Assembly (NCBI RefSeq): GCF_963678635.1
Contig: NC_087064.1
Location: 83,631,847 to 83,695,846 of the forward strand
From: Symsagittifera roscoffensis
Lineage: Eukaryota; Xenacoelomorpha; Acoela; Convolutidae
Direction of reading: 5' to 3'
DNA length: 64,000 nucleotides
This document shows positions 1-9,765 of this stretch, piece by piece (the first letter of the stretch is position 1; every line of letters begins with the position of its first letter). A program made the translations under genes and the position numbers. The notes under the pieces are model-generated. The model ran no database searches, had not been told where the DNA came from, and worked only from the letters and a program-made list of their open reading frames with translations.

Positions 1-100
1 TAATTCGTACCGATTTTATCACCAGGTTTTCATGTCTTGTCGAAAATGGTGTGAACTATTTTGATGAATAATCTTAAAGAAATTTTTCAATAATTTTCAG

Positions 101-204
101 AGACGCAGAAAAAAAAACCCTGGCACATGAAGTTTCGTCCATTACTAGCAACGGGGTCGAATCTAGCGGGCACTTTCTCAAAAGTACAAACAAATGGTTA
201 AGCG
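101..204 (+). other. Candidate internal exon, unrecognised
   Basis: A pyrimidine-rich stretch ending in TTTTCAG (94-100) looks like a 3' splice site. The following 104 bases stay open in one frame and end at GCG|GTAATT (GT at 205), an acceptable 5' splice site. The encoded peptide is hydrophilic and matches no family I know. An exon is an inference from splice signals and an open frame alone; chance is possible. Confidence 0.25.
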
Positions 205-486
205 GTAATTCATATTAAAATTGAGAAAGAGACTAGTCGTACAAGGCAATTTTTGGTATTAAGCGACAAGTTGTAACGCCGTTCTCTTTGAGATGGAATA
301 ATTAGAAAAAAAAACAGAAGTTAAATTGACATCAAAAACAAATATTAAATTGTCTTAGAAATCTAAGTTAAATCAAATCTCTCAAAATATTGATTCGGTT
401 GTTTTGATAAAATTTCGAGACAATCGAGATGGGTTTTCTCGTAGTTTACTGTTTTGGTGGCTTTTCTCCATAACCCGAATGTTATC

Positions 487-494
487 CGTTTGAG
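487..494. other. Target-site duplication of hAT MITE, left copy
   Basis: CGTTTGAG immediately precedes the MITE and is repeated exactly at 906-913 after it. An 8-bp duplication is the hallmark of hAT-superfamily integration. Confidence 0.85.
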
Positions 495-905
495 CAGGGG
501 CGTATCTAGGATTTTCTCGAGAGGGGGGGGGCGTTGTTTTTTTTTAGGTCGACCAAATAGATTTTTTGAGCTCTACCAAAGCATTGTTTATTGTTTTGCC
601 CCTTTTATGACAAAATTTTCTGCGCCGCAGGCAAAATTTTGAAAAAAAAACAGCCAAAAAGCCGTTTTTTGGCACTTATTGAAAAAAATTGACAAAAAAA
701 TCGCGTTTTTTTGGCGCGCGCTCCCCCTCAAAGTTAGTATTTATTGGCGCCCAAGGCGCCTTTAGAAAAATTTTAGGGTCGGTCGGCCAAAAATGAATTT
801 CTTAAAAAGTATCAAAGGGGGACCCTTTTGGTCGGCAGGGGGTCGAATTCCTGAAAGAAAAGCGTCCGCCCCCCCCCCCCCCCCCCCCCCCCAAATCCGC
901 CCCTG
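495..905. mobile_element. Complete hAT-type MITE, 411 bp
   Basis: The element starts CAGGGGCGTATCTAGGATTT and ends AAATCCGCCCCTG, so its ends are inverted repeats. It is flanked by an exact 8-bp duplication (487-494 and 906-913). It encodes no transposase and must have been moved in trans. The interior holds A/T runs and a 24-base C run (869-892). Short open frames across it are artefacts. A related, 3'-truncated copy lies at 40988-41312 and shorter relatives at 18467, 24261 and 30054. Confidence 0.85.
869..892. repeat. Poly-C tract of 24 bases inside the MITE
   Basis: An uninterrupted run of 24 C lies just inside the right terminal inverted repeat. Such a run is unstable in replication and hard to sequence, so its exact length is uncertain. 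Confidence 0.9.
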
Positions 906-913
906 CGTTTGAG
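906..913. other. Target-site duplication of hAT MITE, right copy
   Basis: CGTTTGAG, identical to 487-494, directly follows the terminal CGCCCCTG of the MITE. Confidence 0.85.
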
Positions 914-1242
914 CATGTTTTCGTTTTAGTTTTTTTTACTTTGGTCGCATTTTTCTGATTAAATTTGTGACTCGTCGGGAGTTCACATCCCATTATTTTT
1001 CGGATAGCCAATTCACACCTTCTACGGAGTTGTTTGTTTGGTTTTTGATTCTGGTCCAAGGTCTTTCAAACTGGTTCCACAGCTTTGGAGGAGAAGTGGC
1101 TTCATGCCTCTGCGTTGCTCGGGTCTTCAGGGCAATTCAATTTTTCTTGCAATATTTGAAACAGGGAACAGTCAGAAAATCTTCATCTGTTTGGTCAATT
1201 AGGCTTTTGAACTCCAATTCCAAATCGCCATCTGATATATAA
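914..1242 (-). other. Coding-like decayed stretch, unrecognised
   Basis: On the minus strand, two short open pieces with protein-like composition follow one another. The first is acidic (1242 to about 1140, ending ...KYCKKN then stop). The second is basic (from about 1059), containing QLRRRCELAIRK. They are in different frames and separated by stops. The MITE at 495-905 sits at the downstream end. This could be a remnant of a transposon protein or chance. No family is recognised. Confidence 0.2.
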
Positions 1243-1533
1243 GGACGAGCACATTTAAAAGTTTCACTATGATTTAGTTTTCATTGGTCTTATATCTGGC
1301 TACTCCAAGCGGTTGACTTTCTCTCAAGTTGCTCATACAAAACGAAAAAACAGCCTCTCAAGAGAGTAAGTGGAAAAACGGCGACAAAAAAGCTATTGAT
1401 ACTGTGTGATGGTTATCCATAGCATGTAATTTAAACATTTGTTAAAACAATGAAGGACATATCTTAAAGGTTCCATTAGCATGCCGAGATGTATTTCGCT
1501 CCAACACATCTAATCTGCCTTCTGCAGAGGAAA
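1243..1533. other. No gene seen
   Basis: A/T-rich unique sequence without open frames, recognisable repeats or RNA genes. Confidence 0.5.
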
Positions 1534-2075
1534 TAAACAAGACTGCTCGTATCAGGGCTAAGCCCTGAATGTTCCGACTGCCCTTTAAGGTTTATGGAGC
1601 AGTAATAACATTAAAAAATTCAATAAAATAAAATAAAATGAAAAAAAAATTTTTTCTAAAATTTAAAAATTTTTTTAATGAAAATCATCCCCCCACACGC
1701 CATATAAAGTACAAAAGGATAGATTTCGCTCCTTGTAACAAACCAATTATGGCAAACAAGCTTCTTTTAACCAATTTGGAACGATTTCTAAGGCTGATTA
1801 ACTCTCCGCTTACGCGGTAATAGCGCAAAATATATCGCGCGTTAATTGTCCCAAATTGGCCAAAATGGCAATCTTTAAACCCCCGTAACTTTACGAAAAA
1901 TGATCACAGGTGAAATATCTTTTCAAATTTGAGCTCAGGACAACAATACCTTTCGAATGATATAAAAAAAATTCCGTCAAAAATGGCTAGTTAAAAAGTC
2001 GAAATTTGTCTGAAGAAAAAAAAACCCACCCTGAGCACAAATATTCCGTTACTTTCGTATCGAAAGTCGGAACAA
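1534..2075. repeat. Direct repeat copy A, about 542 bp
   Basis: This block is nearly identical to 3333-3856. Both begin TAAACAAGACTGCTCGTATC and end CGAAAGTCGGAACAA. Near the left end is a hairpin-forming TCAGGGC...GCCCTGA, and at the right end ACTTTCG-TAT-CGAAAGT. No coding capacity is seen. The block could be a non-autonomous transposon (the terminal hairpins recall Helitron-like ends, but no CTRR terminus is visible) or LTRs around a 1.26 kb interior. Confidence 0.75.
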
Positions 2076-3332
2076 TAATATGTTGCCATCCCCGAATCAT
2101 GAACAGAGGTTGCTAGCTGAGAATTAAGAGCAATTTAATTAAAATGTGGCAGAAACTGAATTGATAAATCATTTCTGCTGACGATTCTCGCCAGTTATTT
2201 ATATTTTAGTAGTTTGGCTACTGCCTTGAATGAACCATCTCTCATAAGCTCCGAGTAAATTTTTTTCTCTTTACTATCACGTTTGACTCCAGAACGGTTT
2301 GGCTCTAAACTTTCCAAGGCTACAGATCGTGATTAAAGCAAAAAAGCCACCAAAGCAAAAAAGCTAACGATATAGGTTAGAAAAAAGAAGCTTCGTACTA
2401 ATACACTAACGCTCGCAAGCTGGCAAGTGTAATCACCCACATACGCAATTAATTGTTCGCAACTGTCGCATGTTGCGTGTTAAGAATCGTCGCCTGTTAC
2501 AAATTGTGGTCTCATGCAGGGAATTTAGAAGGGAAAGAGTTTTGAGTCGATGAGCAGGTGTTTTATATCTTCTGTATATAAATAACATGATCGTTTCATT
2601 TGCTTTTCAATTTTCTCAACGCCTACTAATGCGCAATTTTTGCTTGAGATCATGCCTATTACGAGTTTAAAATGTTTTGTAGTTGTAATAAAAATTTCAC
2701 ATACACACTTGATCGTATGACTCGTATGAATAGTTTTAATAACTCTCTTTTATCAGATATATCTCAGCATAGAATAAATAACCTTCTCAAGCAGACCGTC
2801 GTTTTAGTCCCCTTAATCGATCTTGAGCTCTTTATTTTCGAGTAAGTAATTGTTCATGGAGCAACAGCTTCCCTTCTCTTGCGTAACGCGCTGGATGATC
2901 GAGAAGAATACAGAAGAATTTGACTACTTGGCCCCGCTTAAAAATGCTTCCATCGATATCGAATTTAAGAGAAACCTGGGGGGCACTTAGTTCTTTTTTA
3001 TACGCCCATGACAATGTTTTGGTCGCTTCAGATTCAAGCTACCCTACCTGGTTGCTTTCTTTTCTTACTGCCGAGTAAACTTTTAGTGGCGCCCAGCAGC
3101 TACCCAAAACTCTTCAGGTCAAAATGTGGAGATAAAAGTCGAGGAGGCTATTGGGGCTTTTACTTCTTAAACCTAATTTTTTTTAAACAAAATTGAGAAA
3201 CTAAATTTTCAGAACGTAAATTTTGTGCTGCCATTTCGTAACAGCATTTCGTAATACTTGAAAAACCAAATTTCATATAAAAAACGTTACTCAATCGCTT
3301 ATCTCGCTCGAAATTAGATTAAGAACTAAGAC
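2076..3332. other. Interval between the two direct repeats; no recognised gene
   Basis: About 1.26 kb separates repeats A and B. On the minus strand at 2832-3014 a 60-codon frame reads like protein (FDIDGSIFKRGQVVKFF...HP...). It has no ATG at its left limit and no family I can name. It could be an exon or chance. No RT, transposase or RNA gene is visible. Confidence 0.35.
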
Positions 3333-3856
3333 TAAACAAGACTGCTCGTATCAGGGCGAAGCCCTGAATGTTCAGACTGCCTTTTAAGGTTTATGGAGCA
3401 GTAATAACATTTAAAAATTCAATGAAATAAAACAAGAATCAAAAAAAAAAAAGAATATGTTATGAAAATCATCCCCCCACACGCCATACAAAGTACAAAA
3501 GGATAGATTTCGCTCCTTGTAACAAACCAATTATGGCACAAGCTTCTTTTAACCAACTTGGAACGATTTCTAAGACGGATTAACTCTCCGCTTACGCGTT
3601 AATAGCGCGAAATATATCGCGCGTTAATTGTCCCAAATTGGCCAAAATGGCAATCTTTAAACCCTCGGAACTTTACGAAAAATGATCACAGGTGAAATAT
3701 CTTTTCAAATTTGAGCTCAGGACAACAATACCTTTCGAATGATGTTAAAAAATCCGTCAAAAATGGCTAGTTAAAAAGTCGAAATTTGTCTGAAGAAAAA
3801 AAAAACCCACCCCGAGCACAAATATTCCGTTACTTTCGTATCGAAAGTCGGAACAA
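3333..3856. repeat. Direct repeat copy B, about 524 bp
   Basis: Same orientation as 1534-2075 and highly similar along its length, with small indels in A-runs. The hairpin reads TCAGGGC-GAA-GCCCTGA in this copy. The flanks of A and B differ, so the homology stops cleanly at both ends, as expected of a mobile or LTR-like unit. Confidence 0.75.
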
Positions 3857-4256
3857 AAAATTCCAACCGTTTTTTCTCAATACTGGGACAACCTTTGAAA
3901 GTTTTTTAAAGTCGTTCGACTCACTGCTGACAGAATTTAAATGTGATATATGACGCGAACCATTCCGATCATTAATCGTGGTACCTGGGTGGATTTTTGG
4001 TGGAAAAACTATCAATGGTCGACGCAAATACTAGAGAAGCAAGATTTTAAAATGTTTTGTGCAAAAAAAGAAGATTTGAATGTCAGTGGACCGCTTTTGA
4101 ATTGTGAACTATTACTGCTAAATTAAATTGAGAAAAGCCCCAACATTCACTTCTTAAAATATATAGCATTAAAACGCACTACACATCGTGAATCAAACTC
4201 AGACACAGCAGTTTTAAATGCGGATGTGACTGTTCTACTCTCATTATAAGTCCTAG
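3857..4256. other. No gene seen
   Basis: Unique A/T-rich DNA. A 65-codon minus-strand frame at 3830-4027 overlaps the end of repeat B and shows no family features. Confidence 0.4.
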
Positions 4257-4388
4257 GTAAACCTGGTCATCTACGCCAGTTGGAAGATCCCTCCACTTGG
4301 TCGTTATGGGTTCGAGTAAAAAAAGATGTATTTCAAAGTCTATTGTTCAGATATAAAGATCGACACTGAATACACGCCAAGCATGCAC
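4257..4388 (+). repeat. tRNA-like (SINE-like) repeat, copy 1
   Basis: A ~132-bp block begins GTAAACCTGGTCATC and ends GCATGCAC. It recurs at 18117, 23911 and 29704 with about 80% identity. Inside, TACGCCAGTTGG (4272-4283) resembles a pol III A box and GGTTCGAGTAA (4309-4319) the first seven bases of a B box. The order and rough spacing are as in a tRNA, with a shortened interval. A tRNA-derived SINE is the best guess. No poly-A tail or target duplication was found. Confidence 0.4.
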
Positions 4389-4544
4389 CGACTGCATGTT
4401 CGCAGGTGCCGGGAAGATCACTTAACTTACTTGGCTTTCAAGGCTGAACATAAATAACTTAAGGTGAGTTTACAAATAATAAAAACAACAGTTAATTTGT
4501 AAATCCGGATGGACAACACTCCCGCGGCTAACTCGAAAAGAAAA

Positions 4545-5052
4545 AAAGTTTTTCATTGTTTTATCAAGGATTTATATGACCTTTTGCTGCACTTTTTTCT
4601 TCTTGATTTTTGTTGTTGTCGTTTTCGTCATTCACCACTCCTCTGTTCGTATTGGGTTGTTTCTCCACCCCCTCGACTACTTTCCAGATGAAACTTTGAT
4701 GACCTCTCATTCGTCATTTTCTGAAGGTTTGGTTCCTAACGTCTGTAGAAATTCGAGACAAGCTTTAACATCTGCTAGATCCGCGGGGCCATCCGTGATT
4801 GTAATTGCATCGACTAAATCTTTGGGTGATGGTGTTTCCCGGCTGGGCGACGGTTGAGGGGTTTGTTTCATTCACACCTTCTGGACGTTTATGATCGGCG
4901 TTGGGTTTCCGATTCTGTTCGTGAGATCCTTGTTCGTAATAAGTTCCTCCCATCTGCACTCCAGCTGGTCAAGGCCAGGGGCAATGGTTCTGACTTTATC
5001 AACTCATTAGAACTGATTCAAACGAAATGAAAGTCACCACCGGGAACCCGTT
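4545..5052 (-). other. 3' untranslated tail of the LINE
   Basis: This minus-strand sequence follows the stop codon at 5053. A 64-codon open frame (4959-4765) within it shows no domain. The tail becomes A-rich near 4600-4545 (AACAACAAAAATC, AAAAAACTTTTTTTC on the minus strand). It is not a clean poly-A, so the true 3' end of the element is approximate. Confidence 0.5.
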
Positions 5053-6130
5053 CTACCTTTCCGAGGTAGCAGTGGTGGTCATGACGCTACAATCTGCACA
5101 ATTTTGCCTATTGATTGTACGCACCGGGACAACGCCAACATGACTTGGCGGCTTGGGCATTGGGCTCGCTTTGACCCAGGAGTATCGGTGCTTCACATAA
5201 CAGTGATTGATCATTGACTTTCTAACCGAGCACCGGTAGGAGCAGAGCGGACACTTTAGCACCTCATCACCTGTGCTAGTGTCTTGGTTTGATGCGAAGG
5301 GTTGCCGACTCAGTTGCGGTGCTGAGACGGTCGATTCTGATGCGCTGATCAGTTTCACATGCGGGTGACAGTTTTGCATGTGCTTTGTCCAACCGCTGAC
5401 ATAGACATAAGTCTTGTTACAGTCGGACAGAGGGCAGTCGAATTTACCCTTTTTGGACCCCCCGTCGCTGGGCTGCTGGGGGATCTCTGCAGTTCTTTCA
5501 ATTCCTTTAGTTACAGTTCCCTCAGTTCCTTTAGTTACAGTTCCCTCAGTTCCTTTAGTTACAGTTCTTTCATTTCCTTTAGTTTCAATTTCACTTTCAC
5601 TACTAGCGGAGGTCTGGACCGAGGGTGAATGATTGTCTCTGAGATGCCGGTACATCTCTTTTTTGCTATGAAACATTCTACCACAGTTTTCATTAGCACA
5701 TTGAATTGTTTGCGACCTCTTTCCGATAGCATTTGCTTTAAAATCCCCACCGTCTGTGAACTTAAGTTTGTTTGTCGGATTATGTAACCAGTTATCCTGG
5801 TCGCACTTGGTCTTGAGCCCATGGTTGTCAAGATCAGCCCTGAGCTGCCTAACCCAATCTTTTTGCCAAACTTTAGCACCTTCAAGTAGTTCATTCAAGC
5901 TATCGGCCCCGATGTTTTTAAAGGAAGCATACAGTTGTACGCTTCTCCTGCATAGTTGGTAAGCGACTGGCGTTGTTTTTACTTTTTCATTCAGTTCTTT
6001 TAGTTTCATTTCGTTTCTGGTTTCTAGCCTGAGACACATTCTTTTAGCGCGGTGTATAACCGCTTCTAATCTACCAAGATCGGTGCATCTGATGACAAGG
6101 GTCTCTAAGCCGTATAGCAGGACAGGCTTT
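5053..6130 (-). pseudogene. LINE C-terminal region with three C2H2 zinc fingers
   Basis: The open frame runs from about 6130 to a stop at 5053. It begins ...PVLLYGLETLVI, the usual region after the RT thumb. Counting from the ATG at 6039, finger 1 spans residues 114-137 (C-x4-C-x12-H-x4-H), finger 2 residues 202-225 (same spacing) and finger 3 residues 263-284 (C-x2-C-x12-H-x4-H). All zinc ligands are intact. Between fingers 1 and 2 lies a Thr/Glu/Lys-rich repeat of about eight residues per unit (residues 159-183). The fingers probably bind the element's RNA or target DNA, by analogy with other LINE C-terminal fingers. This frame equals the endonuclease frame but not the RT frame, so one base has been gained or lost near 6131. 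Confidence 0.8.
5502..5597. repeat. Coding minisatellite, 24 bp x about 4
   Basis: The plus strand shows TTCCTTTAGTTACAGTTCCC repeated with a 24-bp period. Three units are near-identical and the fourth is degenerate. Because 24 is a multiple of three, the LINE frame is kept and encodes repeated VTKGTEGT-type octapeptides between zinc fingers 1 and 2. Confidence 0.9.
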
Positions 6131-7082
6131 AGAATGTCTCAATTAGGAGACCCTTGTTCCTTAGTGTCAACCTTTTAGACACCAAGGCCGGTCTAAGACG
6201 TAACATTGCTATTCTTGTCGTAGAAATGCGAGCGCTGATAGCCTTGTCAGCGCTCCCATCAGATGCTATGATGCTGCCGAGGTACTCAAAGTGATTGACC
6301 TGTTCTACCTGTTCACTGAGTACATTGATAGGGACATTAGTATTGTCTTTGGTGTTAATTACAATACTTTTAGTTTTCTCGACAGAGATTTCTAATTGAG
6401 CCAATCCAAAAGTTTTTGCCATCTCATTCAGCGACTTGGTAGCATTTGCCTGGTTATCAGAGATCAAAGCCAGATCATCAGCGTATGCAAAGTTTCTTTT
6501 CTCCCCACTGGTCTTACTTAGGAGGAAGTCAAAAAGGATGATAAACAACAGTGGGCCTAAAACGCACCCTTGCCTCACCCCTCGGTTCACTACAAAGGTG
6601 TTATCCTTATCAAGCTTGCCGATGGGTTTGGTGTGGAGCGCTTCAATCAAACTGATGATATCTCCTGGGATTCCAAAATCCCTTAGGGCAATAAACAGCA
6701 CTTCCCTATCAATTGAGTCAAAAGCCTTCTTCAGGTCGATGAAAGTCATACAAAGAGGTTGCTGGTTCTCAATCTTTCTTTGCAGCAAACATCTAATTGC
6801 CAAGATAGCTTGGCCCGTTGACCTGTGGCTTCGGAACCCAAATTGATAAGGTGAGATCTTGGGCAGCTGCTTATTCACCCTATTTGCAATCACCTTTGCG
6901 AACACTTTGCCAATTTGGTCAAGAAGGAAGATGCTCCGGTAATTATTCGGTTCTGCTCTGCTTCCTTTCTTGAACAGATTGAGTACTACTGCGTCCCTCC
7001 AAATTTGGGGAACTTTCCCCGGTTCAAGCCAGATATCAGTGAAAATTCTTGTGAGAGGCTTGAGAATTATCTTCTCGAGCAA
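6129..7082 (-). pseudogene. LINE reverse transcriptase domain
   Basis: This 317-codon frame holds a recognisable non-LTR reverse transcriptase core. Palm motif A is FIDLKKAFDSID (residues 114-125). GVRQGCVLGPLLFI (168-181) precedes the catalytic FAYADDLALIS (198-208, YADD intact). EYLGS in the C-terminal part is typical of RTE-like elements. The segment starts on TTG, not ATG, and is in another frame than both the endonuclease upstream and the zinc-finger region downstream. It is therefore an internal piece cut out by two indels. The preceding 19 codons (7140-7084) still read in the endonuclease frame (...LRKINTGKAPS) and end in a stop. Confidence 0.85.
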
Positions 7083-7140
7083 CTTAAGAAGGAGCCTTGC
7101 CCGTGTTAATTTTTCTCAAGGCTTGTAGTACCTCTGCTCC

Positions 7141-8625
7141 TTAAGGAGGTCCATTATCTGCACCTGGAAGTGACCTTTCAACAAACTTTTCACTCGCCGG
7201 TCTGTTCGTAAACAGATTCTCATAATGCCTTTGAAACTTCACATTACTGACTTCACCTTTGCTCCTCCTCTCCAACCAACTCAGGCGAACACTCCTAAGA
7301 GTCTCTTTCAACACCTTAAACGCTTCACGCGTTTGTCCGAGGACGTGCTTGTCTTGAAACCCTTCCCGACCACTCTCTAACATCTCATTTTGGACAAACT
7401 TCCTCAACTTGTTGCACTTCAAGTTTAGCCTTTTTCTTGCAGCAACCAATTCGTCAGTTCTGTTGTTTAGAACCTGACGATGTACACTTCTCCTTTCTTT
7501 AAATACCAAACGTTTTTCAGTATTTAAATACTCAAAGAATGTACCCTCTTTTTCCTCAGGTTCCGGAACCGGTAACCTGGCATGGACATTGCACACCAAC
7601 TCCTTAAGAGTTCTATTGAAGCTCTCAATGGTGTCAGTGTGGGACAAGCGGTTATCTGATGTTAGGAACGAGCGACCTTGGGCAGATTTCAGACAGGTAT
7701 TGATTTTGGACCGTAGTCCAGGAGACTTCCTTTTTAAGCTTTTTCTGAGAAAACTTTCACCGTCAAACGCCATTTTGCCTGGTTCTTTCGGGGGTAAGAC
7801 CACGCCTACAAGTTTAGCATGATCTGAGTGATGCCCGGTACTACCTCCCCAACTGGCTCTCATATCTCTCCAGACCGTGTTCCGATCGGACAAGATATAA
7901 TCGATGACAGCACCTGAGCCTCTGGGGTGACGCCACGTTATAAGCCTACTTAAAGGCTTCTTGAATAACGTGTTCACGATTTTTAAATCGTGTGTCGAAC
8001 AAAACTCTAGCAGTTTCTCACCGTTTGAGTTTGTTTCTTGGTAGGCAGACCAGGCACCAGCTAGTGGTCTCATTTTGGTCAGTTGCTCCTTACTGATTCT
8101 CGCATTCAAATCTCCAAATATCAGAGTATGAGATCCAACTTTACGGCTGGGGATGCCGTCTTTCATTACTCTGAAGAGATCAGCGTAGAAGCAATCAACC
8201 CGTTTTTCACCTTTCTCATCATCAGGGTTAGTGGGACTGTAACAAACGACTATTTTAAACGTTTAACTATTGATGCGACTACTCAACCAGGCTACCATAA
8301 CTCGGTCACTTTGGCACCTATGCCTGATTAGTTTCAGTTTCAACGAATTAAAAATTAGAGCAACCCCGTTTCTGCCTTTCCTCTCGGGGTCGCTCGCGCA
8401 CACAATAGTGTAGTTTCTACCAAGATCAGAGACTCCGTCGCTACTTAAGCGGGTCTCGCATAAACCCAGGGCATCAAAATGCCGCTCAAGCATCAGCTGC
8501 TCTAACTCTCCTCCTTCCAACCCCCTAAGGGTCCTACAATTCCAATTTCCAAACTTCCGCGGTTGCTGCCTAACCAAAACATTGTCTCGGGCCGGTCGCT
8601 CCTGTTTCCGATTGGTTTCTCTCAT
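7141..8625 (-). pseudogene. LINE AP-type endonuclease (EEP fold)
   Basis: One frame runs from ATG at 8625 to a stop at 7141, interrupted only by TAG at 8263-8265. Motifs in order: NWNCRTL (residues 27-33, metal-binding Asn), LCETRL (55-60, catalytic Glu), then after the stop FGDLNAR (catalytic Asp/Asn), VIDYIL, and HHSDHAKL with the terminal SDH. All catalytic residues are present. The domain nicks target DNA to prime reverse transcription. The part from about 7800 to 7141 is a basic linker between endonuclease and RT. The nonsense codon and downstream frame shifts make it inactive. Confidence 0.85.
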
Positions 8626-8707
8626 TGGTTTAAATGTAGGCAGGATTTTTACAGGTATGGCTTACTGGACCGTATTACCCAACCTCTGTTATTACACCGA
8701 GGAGGCG

Positions 8708-9184
8708 TTAAGCAAAATTCCTCACGGAAAATCGCCTGCAGTTTAGTATTGATACCAATGGTAGATGTATCTTCCGACTCTCGCCGAGGTGAGATCGCTG
8801 ATTACCGCAGATTGCCTGCGAACGACTCAATCCTAACGCGGGGAGGCACTGCATATGAGAGGCACTGCATATTTTTGTTGACACCCTGGTTGACAGCGGC
8901 GTATTCTTGGTGAACTGCTTTTTAGTTACCGGTTCTTGTGCGGCTTCGTTATCCGACAATGAAAGTGAGATTTCCAAATCCGACGCCGATGAAGCTGGTA
9001 CGTTCAACTGCTAGCTTTTTGTGTTGGCGTCTGCGCTTATTCTCTTTCCGTGCTGGCTCTCCCCCTTTGTGATATCTTGCTGCTTGCTGGTGCTCTGCTC
9101 CTGCTGGTTCACTATTTTGTTCTGGTTGGTATTCTTGGTTTCCTTACCTTTTGCATAATTGCTCTCTCTTGTCTCCACAAACAT
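8708..9184 (-). pseudogene. Hydrophilic N-terminal (ORF1-like) region of the LINE
   Basis: From ATG at 9184 a frame rich in Lys, Gln, Asn and Thr (e.g. GKETKNTNQNK) runs to TAG at 9011-9013. It continues open in the same frame from 9010 to 8708, with a Ser/Asp-rich piece followed by a basic piece. No CCHC knuckle or RRM is visible. Its position just upstream of the endonuclease, on the same strand, suggests the LINE's first ORF or N-terminal extension. This assignment rests on position only. Confidence 0.35.
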
Positions 9185-9390
9185 CGGATGGGCCGGTGCA
9201 TTTAAATTTTCAACGTCTCAAAACCGATAGTTTTTATTATGTCTGGCTAATTTGTATGCCACAAACTCGCTTAGTCGAGTTGTTCTGCAGTAAGGGTACC
9301 AGTTAAGTAAATTGGGTTAACACCCTTATCTAACTTCGGATGGTGTTGTTTTTCTATAACTTACTTAAAATTTTCACCTTGCTTTCTGCA

Positions 9391-9765
9391 TCATTTGAAT
9401 TTTTGTTCACTTGCCACTTTTTCCGGGTGGATGTGAGAAAACCAGATGTCCTCGGCTATATCTTGCAATGCGTCAGTCTCCTGCTGTGTCAGTTGGACGC
9501 TCTCCAGCACTGTGCCCCGCAGTGTCGTTGGTATTACCACCCAGTCGTCGATGATAAAGCGCTCGTCGCGGACGCACAATCGGTGTCGGATATTGTAAAA
9601 GAACTGGCCGTATGATTGTTTGATCAATTCCGAATCCCATGCCTTTACGAAATGCATCAGAGACCGCAAACTTTGGTCCTTTCGGAGAACCGCCGTAAAA
9701 CGTCTGTATCTCGTTATCGTCTCTTCTGGGGTTTGCTTGAGTAATTTTTGTTCAGAAATTTTCAT
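9391..9765 (-). pseudogene. Ty3/gypsy-like pol fragment (RNase H-integrase junction)
   Basis: The 124-codon frame ends in DDWVVIPTTLRGTVLESVQ followed by ...AEDIWFSHIHPE. That is the layout of the segment just before and within the integrase zinc-binding domain of gypsy-type elements, where 'VIP..LR..VLE.LH..H.G' precedes '.W.P.I'. The His-His-Cys-Cys zinc ligands are not intact: the usual LHxxH stretch reads VQLTQQ. It lies on the minus strand beyond the LINE's 5' end and has no matching RT nearby. Its residues differ from the gypsy element at 33.5-37.4 kb, so it appears to be another lineage. Confidence 0.6.

Larger units (their letters stand above)
4545..9184 (-). mobile_element. Degenerate RTE-like LINE
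   Basis: Read on the minus strand, this block holds in order: a hydrophilic N-terminal region (9184-8708), an AP-type endonuclease (8625-7141), a reverse transcriptase (7082-6129), a C-terminal region with three C2H2 fingers (about 6130-5053), and a ~500-base 3' tail ending in A-rich DNA near 4545. Endonuclease motifs of the WNxRTL type and a C-terminal RT part reading HFEYLGSIIASDG resemble the RTE/BovB group. In-frame stops (8263, 7141) and two frame changes (near 7085 and 6131) show that the copy is dead. No target duplication was identified. Confidence 0.85.

Noticed and set aside
454-1059. Short open frames over the first MITE (e.g. Gly-rich from the C/G run)
   Set aside because: They arise from non-coding MITE sequence and the 24-base C tract.
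1534-2075. Assignment of the direct repeats to Helitrons
   Set aside because: Terminal hairpins are suggestive, but neither a 5' TC nor a 3' CTRR terminus with A/T insertion is visible.
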